NCBI GenBank assembly: GCA_029779435.1
Contig: JAKPAM010000207.1
Coordinates: 1 to 64,000 of the forward strand
DNA from: Pseudomonadota bacterium
Lineage (GTDB): Bacteria > Pseudomonadota > Gammaproteobacteria > Burkholderiales > Burkholderiaceae_E
Length of the DNA: 64,000 bases
Direction: 5' to 3'
Made by a program: the position numbers and the translations under genes. Below, piece by piece: positions 17,374-24,732 of this stretch; positions within the stretch are counted from its first letter, which is position 1, and each line of letters begins with the position of its first letter. The notes below the pieces were generated by a model. That model was not told the origin of the DNA and did not search any database. It saw only the letters and a program-made list of their open reading frames with translations.

Positions 17374-17772
17374 GTGATCAAGGGAAGCTGTTTGTGTGGA
17401 GGCGTTCGCTATGAATATCATGGTGAAATCGAAGAGATTTCCATGTGCTACTGCTCGCAGTGCCGCAAGGCCCAGGGTTCGGCATTCGTGGCTGTTTCCC
17501 CGATCGATTCCGCCAGGTTCAAACTGATTTCGGGCGCTGAGCTGATCAAGGAGTTTCGGGCTGTCCCTCATAAGGCGAGAGTGTTTTGCTCCCATTGCGG
17601 CAGCCCCCTGTACAGCGCCAGAGACGATCTGCCCGAGATCAAGCGACTCCGCCTGGGTACGGTAGAGACCGTGTTTCAGTGCCAGAAGGCTTATCACACA
17701 TACGTCGGATCCAAAGCCTCGTGGTACGACATAACAGATCATTTGCCTCGATATCAGGAGGCCAAGGTGTAG
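17374..17772 (+). CDS. GFA/CENP-V family zinc protein (first copy)
   Basis: A 132-aa protein with the paired cysteine zinc motifs of the glutathione-dependent formaldehyde-activating fold: CLCGGVRYEY (residues 6-15), CYCSQCRKAQGS and FCSHCGSPLY. Few members of this large family act on formaldehyde; most are uncharacterised zinc proteins, possibly binding glutathione adducts. The GTG at 17374 is chosen because GAGGAG lies five bases upstream; the ATG at 17350 lacks one. Another GFA gene occurs at 20046, but with low similarity. Confidence 0.85.
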   Translation: MIKGSCLCGGVRYEYHGEIEEISMCYCSQCRKAQGSAFVAVSPIDSARFKLISGAELIKEFRAVPHKARVFCSHCGSPLYSARDDLPEIKRLRLGTVETVFQCQKAYHTYVGSKASWYDITDHLPRYQEAKV

Positions 17773-17901
17773 AGTGGACGACGAGCCATCCCATGGAGAG
17801 TCTCCAGGAACGGACCTCGCCGCAGCCATGACCTTCCGGATCCCTCTGCTTCGACATCCTGGTGCCGTCCCTGCCGGTTCTGGATATCTCCCTTTTGCAA
17901 G

Positions 17902-18321
17902 ATGAAAAGGCGGCTCGCACTAATAGTGATGAGTACATTCGCAACCGGCGCACCGGCTCTTTCTCCGCTCACGCCGAAACTCTCGGCGGACACTCGTGTT
18001 GACCTTCTCGGAGGTCTGACCCAGGCGGGGGTGGCGGAAATCGCACACAACAGCGTGGTGATCGCGATATCCGGGGGACTTGGGTTCGAGGCAGCCAATG
18101 GTCCCATCTCGTATCAGACGATCTATCCCCACCTTCCCATCGTAAATGGACGCGTTACGCGCGTATCGGATAAGTGTTCGCATGTTGACGTGCGGGCGTG
18201 GCTGCCGAATGAATCGGAGGAGAATCCCGTGGTTGTCGAGGGAACATACTGCCTGGTGGGTCCTGCGGAATGGGCTTCTTCCAATCAGTCGATCGGCAGG
18301 TCGCGCCGAATGCTTCGCTAA
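17902..18321 (+). CDS. Secreted hypothetical protein, probably interrupted
   Basis: A 139-codon frame begins with a Sec signal peptide (KRRLALIVMSTFATGAPALS). The mature part includes IAHNSVVIAISGGLGFEAAN and VVVEGTYCLVGPAEW. The frame closes at a TAA, with a TAG two codons later. A downstream frame in the same phase (18343-18792) reads as a continuation, and an intervening frame (about 18270-18375) reads protein-like as well. It therefore looks like the front of a longer protein broken by two compensating shifts. No family is recognised. Confidence 0.4.
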   Translation: MKRRLALIVMSTFATGAPALSPLTPKLSADTRVDLLGGLTQAGVAEIAHNSVVIAISGGLGFEAANGPISYQTIYPHLPIVNGRVTRVSDKCSHVDVRAWLPNESEENPVVVEGTYCLVGPAEWASSNQSIGRSRRMLR

Positions 18322-18342
18322 GGCTAGAGCGCGGAGGAGAAA

Positions 18343-18792
18343 TTGCCTTTGGACAAATCAGCACCATCCGTTCGGATGCGAATTTTCGTTGTCGATCCGC
18401 CTCCCGGAGTTCGGTTCGCCGTGCAACGCGGCAGGTCGGAGTTGCTCGAACCGTCGGCGGGGCAGGATGGGACGATTCAGTTCGAGTTCTCACTTCGCCG
18501 GGGTTCACCCCTTCCAGGGATATCAGTCAATTTCACGGGTGAATTCGCACAAGGCTCACCTTCGGATCGATTCATTTATCTGAACTCCGGCACCCTTGCG
18601 GGCCAAGCGGACTCCTGTTGGACCCGCCGTGCAAAGTTGAAGCTGGCTTCCATTCCTGGGCAGATCGTCGAGGCTGCCCTTCGGTCCAGCGATGGAGTCA
18701 TCGAGGCTCGCGTTCTTGGCACCATGGGCGACGGCGGTCCAATTTGCGCGTCGGTGAAGCCGCACGCGGTCGTATGGAGTCTCGGGCAGTAG
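18343..18792 (+). pseudogene. Probable continuation of the interrupted secreted protein
   Basis: A frame of up to 149 codons reading RIFVVDPPPGVRFAVQRG, FEFSLRRGSPLPGISVNFTG and RFIYLNSGTLAGQADSCW. It looks like beta-rich domain sequence. It has no ribosome site ahead of its TTG or ATG (18376) starts and lies just downstream of the stops ending the signal-peptide frame. If independent it would be a small cytoplasmic hypothetical protein; a broken single gene is more likely. No family is recognised. Confidence 0.35.
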
Positions 18793-18859
18793 CCATCCTT
18801 CGAACGTTAGGCCGCCTGCACGCTGCGCGACCGATCTCGAACCTGAAAGAAGGAGTGTT

Positions 18860-19201
18860 ATGGCCAAGTACTTGATCTCCTTTCCGAGCGCGGCAATGGT
18901 CGTGCCTGACGACGAGTGGGAGGCGGTGGTCCGCGAGTCGCACGCCGTGATCGATGAGGCAAAGGCCGCCGGCGTCTATGTCTTCGGTGGCGGCATCGAC
19001 GAAGATGTTCCGCCCGCGCTCGTTTCGGCCGATGGGACGGTCACCGAAGGCGGCTATTCGTGGGCGCCTTCGCTCGATGGCGGCTTCACCGTGCTCGAGT
19101 TGTCCTCACGTGCAGAGGCGGTCGGTTGGGCCGCGCGAATCGCGAAGGCCTGCCGTTGCCAACAGGAGCTGCGCGTCTTCCTGTTCGATTCGCAGTCTTG
19201 A
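18860..19201 (+). CDS. YciI-like (DGPF-type) protein
   Basis: A 113-aa ferredoxin-like-fold protein (AKYLISFPSAAMV, then VFGGGIDEDVPPALV, SADGTVTEGGYSWAP and GFTVLELSSRAEAVGWA). It matches the YciI/DGPF family found alone or fused to extracytoplasmic-function sigma factors; some members are suggested to have hydrolase or dehydrochlorinase-like activity. AAGGAG lies five bases ahead of the ATG. It is a single-domain gene in a run of unrelated small genes. Confidence 0.8.
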   Translation: MAKYLISFPSAAMVVPDDEWEAVVRESHAVIDEAKAAGVYVFGGGIDEDVPPALVSADGTVTEGGYSWAPSLDGGFTVLELSSRAEAVGWAARIAKACRCQQELRVFLFDSQS

Positions 19202-19271
19202 TTCACCGAATCCGAAGCCACGGCGGTCATCGCTGGTTGCCATACTCAACTCGTCGAGCAAGGGTTTCCCC

Positions 19272-19952
19272 ATGAATGCAGATCCGCGTTGGAGTTCCGT
19301 CGATGCTTATTTTTCGCAGGAACTCATTCCTGTCGACTCGACGCTCGATGCCGTGCTCGCAGCCAACGCCGAGGCCGGGATGCCGCCGCATGACGTGTCG
19401 CCCTTGCAAGGACGGTTTCTTTCCCTATTGGTCAAAGCAGTTGGCGCAAAGCGCGTTCTGGAGATCGGCACGCTTGGGGGCTACAGCACGGTATGGTTCG
19501 CCAGGTCGATTGCGCCAGATGGCAAGGTCGTGACGCTGGAGATCGATACCGGTCGCGCGGAAATCGCGCGAAGCAACTTCCTGCGGGCCGGCGTCGAGGC
19601 ACGCATCGAGATCATGGTTGGCCGCGCATCCGAATCGCTGGCGCGTCTTGCGGAGGAGAAGGTCGACCCATTCGATGTCATCTTCATCGATGCGGATAAG
19701 CCGAACAACCCGGAGTATCTGGAATGGGCGTTGCGTCTGTCACGGCCGGGTACGCTCATCATAGGCGACAACGTGGTCAGGGAAGGGGCCGTCGCGGATC
19801 CCGGCAGTCGAGATCCCAATGTGATCGGCGTGCGTTCGTTTATCCGGCTCCTTGCTGAAGATCCTCGAATCGAGGCGACGGCGATTCAGACCGTCGGTGC
19901 GAAGGGATACGATGGCTTTGCGCTCGCCTTCGTCCGCGACGCGGGTCAATGA
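19272..19952 (+). CDS. Class I SAM-dependent O-methyltransferase
   Basis: A 226-aa protein of the caffeoyl-CoA/catechol O-methyltransferase-like group. RVLEIGTLGGYSTVWFAR is motif I for S-adenosylmethionine, VTLEIDTGRAEIAR is the acidic post-I strand, and FDVIFIDADKPNNPEYLEWA provides the metal-binding Asp and Asn. It ends in YDGFALAF. It methylates hydroxyls of small, often aromatic compounds; the substrate is not known. The ATG at 19272 begins the conserved N-terminal helix. It stands alone with 70 bases to the upstream YciI gene. Confidence 0.88.
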   Translation: MNADPRWSSVDAYFSQELIPVDSTLDAVLAANAEAGMPPHDVSPLQGRFLSLLVKAVGAKRVLEIGTLGGYSTVWFARSIAPDGKVVTLEIDTGRAEIARSNFLRAGVEARIEIMVGRASESLARLAEEKVDPFDVIFIDADKPNNPEYLEWALRLSRPGTLIIGDNVVREGAVADPGSRDPNVIGVRSFIRLLAEDPRIEATAIQTVGAKGYDGFALAFVRDAGQ

Positions 19953-20045
19953 CTCGTCGCACGAATGGACTGCTTGGCCTGGGCAGGCGGGTGGACTCCA
20001 ACATCATCATCTACGGCAACCCCGTGCCTTTCCGAGCCGGATGTC

Positions 20046-20477
20046 ATGAGCGAACCTACAGAGATTCTGCGCGGTAGCTGCCTGTGTGGCGACATCGCCT
20101 ACGAGGTTTGGTCGCCATTCCTGCGCTTCGCGCACTGCCATTGCAGTCGATGCCGCAAAGCTACGGGCACCGGGCATGCCACGAATCTCTACTGCTCCCC
20201 CGATCGCTTTCGATGGATCAAAGGCGAAAAGCTCATCGAGCGCTACGATCTCCCTGTCGCAAGAAGCTTTGCCGCTGTCGTTTGCCGGATGTGCGGCAGC
20301 CCTCTTCCGCGTCTCACTCGAAGCGGCAGCGAGCTGGTCGTTCCTGCCGGGTCTTTGGATGGCGAGCCTTCGGTTCGCCCGAATGCGCGGATTTTCTGGG
20401 GCTCGCGTGCATCATGGTCTTGCGAGGACGACGTGTTGCCTCGGTACGATGGACTGCCCGATTGGTGGCGCCGGTAG
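20046..20477 (+). CDS. GFA/CENP-V family zinc protein (second copy)
   Basis: A 143-aa protein with zinc ligands in GSCLCGDIAYEV, HCHCSRCRKATGTG and CRMCGSPLPRL. It continues with a SSPxR-like substrate loop and ends with PRYDGLPDW. It shares the fold with the 17374 gene but not a close sequence, so the two were probably acquired separately rather than by tandem duplication. It converges with the tautomerase gene 43 bases on. The role is unknown beyond the fold. Confidence 0.85.
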   Translation: MSEPTEILRGSCLCGDIAYEVWSPFLRFAHCHCSRCRKATGTGHATNLYCSPDRFRWIKGEKLIERYDLPVARSFAAVVCRMCGSPLPRLTRSGSELVVPAGSLDGEPSVRPNARIFWGSRASWSCEDDVLPRYDGLPDWWRR

Positions 20478-20520
20478 CACTCGGCTTTTCGCTCCAACGA
20501 ACATTCAACCAAGCAGGACC

Positions 20521-20901
20521 TCAGGCGTACTGCGCCAACCCGTGACCGAGAGACCAGTTCTCCTTGGCGACCTCGACGAGGTTGACGAACACGTCTTCCG
20601 ACCGAATGCCGGGGTTTTGGCCGAGTAGCTGCGCTGCCCGTTGGAAAAGCGCCTTCTTCTGTTCCACGGTGCGTGTGTGGCTCGCGGTGATCTGGATAAA
20701 CACCACGTCGTCGCTGCGGGCGACGTCGAGATAAGAGGTTCCATAGCGGAAGTTCGTGGCGTCGTGCTCCGTGATGGTCATGAACTGGTCGTCTTCCGGC
20801 ACATCGAACGTTTCGCGCAGCGCTCGGTACACGCTGTCGAAGATCGCCTGCCGGTAGGGTTCCGGTTTTCCGGCACTTAATGAGATGTGAACGAGTGGCA
20901 T
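20521..20901 (-). CDS. Tautomerase-family protein
   Basis: A 126-aa protein beginning MPLVHISL, so the mature enzyme would expose the catalytic N-terminal Pro1 of the tautomerase/4-oxalocrotonate tautomerase superfamily. FDVPEDDQFMTITEH and VFIQITASHTRTVEQKKAL place it in the larger tautomerase group that binds aromatic or keto-enol substrates. It is divergent from a LysR gene across 84 AT-rich bases holding a perfect palindrome. It is probably the main target of that regulator. Confidence 0.85.
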   Translation of the reverse strand: MPLVHISLSAGKPEPYRQAIFDSVYRALRETFDVPEDDQFMTITEHDATNFRYGTSYLDVARSDDVVFIQITASHTRTVEQKKALFQRAAQLLGQNPGIRSEDVFVNLVEVAKENWSLGHGLAQYA

Positions 20902-20953
20902 CGTTTGCTCCTTGTCGTTTGATCGTCGCCCTATGCTAATATTTCAATCAAAT

Positions 20954-20974
20954 ATTAATGAATATTTCATTAAT
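20954..20974. promoter_or_regulatory. Palindromic LysR-type operator between tautomerase and LysR genes
   Basis: ATTAATGAA-TAT-TTCATTAAT is a perfect 9-bp inverted repeat with a three-base spacer. It lies in the shared intergenic region, 12 bases before the LysR ATG and about 53 bases ahead of the tautomerase start. It contains the T-N11-A arrangement of LysR-type sites and could serve both activation of the tautomerase gene and autorepression. Confidence 0.7.
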
Positions 20975-20985
20975 AAATAATCGAA

Positions 20986-21843
20986 ATGATGAAACGTCCT
21001 CTCGATCTGGATGCCGTGCGAGCCTTCGTTCACATCGCCGAGCTGGATAGCTTCACGCTCGCGGCGGCGGCCATGGGGACGACGCAAGCAGCGGTCAGCC
21101 TGAAGCTCAAGCGGCTCGAAGACAGGCTCGGCTTCCGGCTCGTCGAGAGGACGCCCAGGTACGTGCAGCTTTCAGCACAAGGGGTGGCGTTCCTCGAACA
21201 CGCTCGCGAACTCCTGGCGGTGCACGATCGGGCTCTCTCGATCGTTGCAGGGGGAAGGCAGCGCCTCACGATCGGTATCAGCGATCATGTCGCGGGGCCC
21301 GAGCTTCCAACGCTGATTGCACGCATGAACGCTCGGGACCCGGAACTCTTGATCGAGATTCATATCGGATCATCGGGCGAACTGCTTCAGCGATTCGACC
21401 GGCGGGACCTTGATACCGTGATCGTTCGCCTGGATGCCGGTCGCAACGATGGGAAGGTGCTTGCCGAAGAGAACCTCGGATGGTTCGCGGCACCGAGCTG
21501 GAAACACCGCGCTGACGAGCCGCTGCCGCTCGCGACGCTGGCGGAGCCCTGTGGTGTGCGCGTGATGGCCGGGAAGCTGCTCGATTCAGCCGGTGTGCCG
21601 TGGAAGGAGATTTTCGTGGGCGGCGGCGTGGCGGCGGTCGCTGCGGCTGTCATGGCCGGGCTGGGTGTCGCGGCGTTGGCACCACGCATGCTGCCGTTCG
21701 GGGCGATGAATGTCGGTTCGAAGCTTGGTCTTCCCGAACTGCCGCGCTTGCCGGTCTTGCTGCATTCGCGGGTCAGGAACGGCCGGCCACGCGAAGCGCT
21801 CGCCGCGCTGTCCGCCGCCTTCAGAAGCGCGGCGAAAGGTTGA
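20986..21843 (+). CDS. LysR-family transcriptional regulator
   Basis: A 285-aa regulator. The N-terminal winged helix-turn-helix is clear (LDAVRAFVHIAELDSFTLAA, then TTQAAVSLKLKRLEDRLGFR at about 30-49). The co-inducer domain includes LTIGISDHVAGPELP and LLIEIHIGSSGELLQRF. Adjacent ATG codons at 20986 and 20989 are both possible starts. It is divergently paired with the tautomerase gene with a palindromic operator between them, the classic LysR layout. The inducer is unknown, perhaps the tautomerase substrate or product. Confidence 0.9.
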   Translation: MMKRPLDLDAVRAFVHIAELDSFTLAAAAMGTTQAAVSLKLKRLEDRLGFRLVERTPRYVQLSAQGVAFLEHARELLAVHDRALSIVAGGRQRLTIGISDHVAGPELPTLIARMNARDPELLIEIHIGSSGELLQRFDRRDLDTVIVRLDAGRNDGKVLAEENLGWFAAPSWKHRADEPLPLATLAEPCGVRVMAGKLLDSAGVPWKEIFVGGGVAAVAAAVMAGLGVAALAPRMLPFGAMNVGSKLGLPELPRLPVLLHSRVRNGRPREALAALSAAFRSAAKG

Positions 21844-21856
21844 GTCTCGCCGAATC

Positions 21857-22240
21857 ATGCGTGTACTCAGGGCAAGCCTCCTGTACTTCGTGTCGGTATT
21901 CGCCATAGGTTTCGCGCTCGGCATCATCAGGGTGACCTTGCTCGTTCCTTGGCTTGGCGTGCGCTCCGCGGAGCTGATGGAGCTACCATTCATGGTCGTA
22001 GCCAGCTATCTGGTCGCTCGCATCATCGTCCTGCGTGTGGGGCCATTTTCGATGGGTGAGTGCGCAGGCATCGGCGTGCTTGCGCTTGCCCTCCTCGTCT
22101 CGGCGGAGCTTGGCCTGACGGTCGCGACAGGCGGCAGTGTCAGCGGGTATATTGCAGGTCGTGATCCGATCTCCGGAACGGCTTATCTTGCTTCTCTATT
22201 GCTGTTCGCGCTAATGCCGGTCGTTGCCCGCCGTGGATGA
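21857..22240 (+). CDS. Small integral membrane protein
   Basis: A 127-aa protein with about four hydrophobic segments: SLLYFVSVFAIGFALGIIRV, LMELPFMVVASYLVARIIVL, AGIGVLALALLVSAELGL and AYLASLLLFALMPVVA. It has a short polar loop (TGGSVSGYIAGRDPIS) and looks like an inner-membrane protein with no catalytic motif. It starts 13 bases after the LysR stop and overlaps the next gene's start, so the three may be co-transcribed. I do not recognise a named family. Confidence 0.65.
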   Translation: MRVLRASLLYFVSVFAIGFALGIIRVTLLVPWLGVRSAELMELPFMVVASYLVARIIVLRVGPFSMGECAGIGVLALALLVSAELGLTVATGGSVSGYIAGRDPISGTAYLASLLLFALMPVVARRG

Positions 22241-22799
22241 GGCGACTTTCCTGACGGACATCTCCCGCAATCCCGTCAACGCGTCGATTCTTTCGCGTTG
22301 GGATGCGCTGGGCTTGCCGAACGCCTGGCTGGTCGCTGGCTGTCTGTTTCAGACGGTCTGGAATGTTCGCAGCGGCCGAGTACCGGACGCCGGCATCAAG
22401 GACTACGATCTCTTCTACTTCGATCCCATGGACTTGAGCGAGCGGGCGGAGCGAGAGTCTCAAGCATCGGTCAATGCTTTGTTCGGCGATCTCGGCGTCG
22501 ACATCGAAGTCGCGAATCAGGCCAGAGTGCACCTCTGGTATCCCAGCTTCTTTCACCGTCCTTATCCCGTCCTGGATTCGGCGGAGGACGGGATCAGACG
22601 GTTCCTGGTAGCCGAGACCTGTGTGGGTGTCAGGCCGCGAGAATGCCATGCGCCGTTCGGCCTCGCCGGGATATACGCCGGTACACTGACGGCGAATCCG
22701 CTCGTCCCGTATCCGGAACTGTTCGCGGCGAAGGTGGCCAGTTATCGTTCTCGCTGGCCCAATCTTGAAGTGCGCCCTGCAAGGCCGGGTGATTCCTGA
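22224..22799 (+). CDS. Nucleotidyltransferase-fold protein (DUF925-like)
   Basis: A 191-aa protein. AWLVAGCLFQTVWN carries the glycine motif and IKDYDLFYFD the paired acidic residues of the nucleotidyltransferase superfamily. VDIEVANQARVHLWYP and the SAEDGIRRF/AETCVGVR block match the family once called DUF925. These proteins are small and uncharacterised, possibly AMP- or nucleotide-transferring. The start is ambiguous: TTG 22224 or GTG 22233, both overlapping the end of the membrane protein gene. Neither has a strong ribosome site, so translational coupling is likely. Confidence 0.8.
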   Translation: MPAVDEATFLTDISRNPVNASILSRWDALGLPNAWLVAGCLFQTVWNVRSGRVPDAGIKDYDLFYFDPMDLSERAERESQASVNALFGDLGVDIEVANQARVHLWYPSFFHRPYPVLDSAEDGIRRFLVAETCVGVRPRECHAPFGLAGIYAGTLTANPLVPYPELFAAKVASYRSRWPNLEVRPARPGDS

Positions 22800-22856
22800 C
22801 TATTCGGCATGACGGGAATGCTGAGCCGCTTCACACAAAGACCATAGGAGATCGTC

Positions 22857-23756
22857 ATGTCGTTTCAGCGAATCGGTCATCGCTATTGTGACGCGGCGGA
22901 TGGGAGGACCATCGATGTATGGTATCCACCTTCGAACACCAAAATGAACAGAGGTTGTCTCGCCGAGAAGGTCGGGCTTGTCGCTTCCGACTTCATCGAA
23001 GTGCGGATCGACTCCCTCGACATGCCGCCTTCATCAACGGAGGATGCCTACCTGCGCCTTCATCTGCTCTCGGAGCGAGCAGTAAAGCCGAATGGCGTCA
23101 ATCTCGACGGGCTGTTCGCCTTGCTGCCGAACGTCGCCTGGACATCCGCTGGTCCGGTCTTTCCATCGCGCGTGGCTGAGCTGCGAAGCCTCGTGGCGGG
23201 CGAACATCATCATCTGACCGTCACTTCGATCGATCGATTTCCACGAATGACGGATTACGTCGTCCCGAGCGGAGTGCGCATCGCCGACGCGGATCGGGTT
23301 CGCCTCGGCGCCCATCTTGCCGAGGGCACGACCGTCATGCACGAAGGTTTCGTGAACTTCAATGCGGGTACGCTTGGCGAATCGATGGTTGAAGGCCGCA
23401 TCACGCCGGGCGTTGTCGTCGGGTCGAGATCAGATATCGGTGCCGGAGCATCGATCATGGGGACGTTGTCCGGCGGCGGCAAGCACAAGACTTCTATCGG
23501 GGAGCGCAGCCTGCTCGGGGCGAATGCGGGAACGGGAATTTCTCTTGGGGATGACTGCATCGTCGAGGCGGGTCTGTACCTGACCGCGGGAACGCGGGTC
23601 AAACTGCCCGATGGAATGGTCCTCCGCGCGCGAGAGCTTTCCGGGCAATCAGGCTGGCTCTTTCGTAGGCATAGCCAGACCGGTGCGGTGGAAGCCATCC
23701 GCAATGGCGCCGAGCGATGGGGCGGTCTTAACGATTCGCTTCACAGCAACGATTGA
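22857..23756 (+). CDS. dapD: Tetrahydrodipicolinate N-succinyltransferase-like protein
   Basis: A 299-aa left-handed beta-helix acyltransferase. FVNFNAGTLGESMVEGRI, VVVGSRSDIGAGASIMGTLS, GGGKHKTSIGERSLLGANAG and LGDDCIVEAGLYLTAGT match the catalytic and hexapeptide regions of DapD, the form found in actinobacteria and pseudomonads. DapD succinylates tetrahydrodipicolinate in lysine and meso-diaminopimelate synthesis. A housekeeping dapD would not normally sit among small accessory genes, so this may be a paralogue or acquired copy. The ATG is preceded by ATAGGAG. Confidence 0.75.
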   Translation: MSFQRIGHRYCDAADGRTIDVWYPPSNTKMNRGCLAEKVGLVASDFIEVRIDSLDMPPSSTEDAYLRLHLLSERAVKPNGVNLDGLFALLPNVAWTSAGPVFPSRVAELRSLVAGEHHHLTVTSIDRFPRMTDYVVPSGVRIADADRVRLGAHLAEGTTVMHEGFVNFNAGTLGESMVEGRITPGVVVGSRSDIGAGASIMGTLSGGGKHKTSIGERSLLGANAGTGISLGDDCIVEAGLYLTAGTRVKLPDGMVLRARELSGQSGWLFRRHSQTGAVEAIRNGAERWGGLNDSLHSND

Positions 23757-23784
23757 TGTAACCGCCTCCTGGCAAGGACTCTTC

Positions 23785-24165
23785 ATGAAGCGCACGCTCA
23801 TCAGTTCCGGTTCACCGTTCGAGCAGGAGATCGGCTACTCCCGAGCCGTCGTGCAAGGCGATTGGGTGTTCGTATCAGGGACCACGGGTTTCGACTACGC
23901 GACGATGAGCATCGCGGAGGACGTTCAGGCGCAGGCGGAACAGTGCTTGAAGAACATCGAAGCGGCGCTGCTCCAGGCCGGTTCCAGCCTGAAGGACGTG
24001 GTTCGCGTCACCTACGTCCTGCCGGATGGAAAGGACTTTCCCGAATGCTGGCCCGTTCTACGGAAATACTTCGGCGACGTGCGTCCCGCCGCGATGATGA
24101 TCTGCGCCGCGCTACTCGATCCTCGCATGCGGATCGAGATCGAAGTCACTGCTCTCAAGCATTGA
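23785..24165 (+). CDS. RidA-family protein
   Basis: A 126-aa RidA/YjgF-fold protein (YSRAVVQGDWVFVSGTTGFD, EDVQAQAEQCLKNIEAALLQ, LKDVVRVTYVL, RPAAMMICAAL). The last block keeps the arginine that holds the substrate carboxylate in RidA enamine/imine deaminases, and the terminal RIEIEVTA is typical. It may protect pyridoxal enzymes from 2-aminoacrylate or act on a specific substrate. AAGGA precedes the ATG. It follows the DapD-like gene by 28 bases and could be in one transcript with it. Confidence 0.85.
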   Translation: MKRTLISSGSPFEQEIGYSRAVVQGDWVFVSGTTGFDYATMSIAEDVQAQAEQCLKNIEAALLQAGSSLKDVVRVTYVLPDGKDFPECWPVLRKYFGDVRPAAMMICAALLDPRMRIEIEVTALKH

Positions 24166-24249
24166 ATCGGTCAGCTCCCTATGGCCAGGACGCCCGAACT
24201 GGTATGTCACGAGCAGGCGTCAACAGGTTTTCAGGGAGGGCATAAGCTT

Positions 24250-24606
24250 ATGAAGGTCAATCGAATCGTCGCCTATATTCCAGTCCACGACCCGTCGATC
24301 GCCGAGGGCTTTTATCGAGATGTCCTCGGCCTCGAACTGGTCATGGACCACGGCTGGATTCGTACCTATGCGAGCGCATCGAAGACGTCACCCCAGGTCA
24401 GCTTCGCCGTCGAAGGAGGCTCCGGAACGGCGGTTCCCGATCTGTCCATCGAAGTCGACGACCTGGACGAAGCGCTGCAACGCGTGAAGAAGGCGGGAAT
24501 CGCATTGGCGTATGGTCCGGCAGATGAACCCTGGGGGGTTCGTCGCTTCTATGTCAAGGATCCGCTGGGCAGGCTCGTCAACATCCTGCAGCACAAAGCG
24601 GGTTGA
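24250..24606 (+). CDS. VOC-superfamily (glyoxalase/bleomycin resistance-like) protein
   Basis: A 118-aa protein with paired beta-alpha-beta-beta-beta modules (IVAYIPVHDPSIAEGFYRDV, LGLELVMDHGWI, and the second half AVPDLSIEVDDLDEALQRV, RRFYVKDPLGRLVNILQH). The order fits dioxygenase, glyoxalase or fosfomycin/bleomycin-resistance relatives; metal ligands are not clearly conserved, so the activity is unknown. A GGGAGGG ribosome site lies about ten bases upstream. It ends the run of small single-domain genes. Confidence 0.82.
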   Translation: MKVNRIVAYIPVHDPSIAEGFYRDVLGLELVMDHGWIRTYASASKTSPQVSFAVEGGSGTAVPDLSIEVDDLDEALQRVKKAGIALAYGPADEPWGVRRFYVKDPLGRLVNILQHKAG

Positions 24607-24732
24607 GACGGCCGTCCTTCCGCCTTGTCGGCGCCCCTTGAGACACGATGTCCTTGCTCGTCGCGTTCTCCACCGCCAGAATCTGCGCGAGCGCGTTGCG
24701 CCATTCATCATCAAGCAGCGACGGGAGAGCGC

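Noticed and set aside
18806-18812. GTTAGGC as an integron attC core
   Set aside because: No complementary RYYYAAC core or stem lies at attC distance, and no other intergenic gap in the cassette-like run has a pair.
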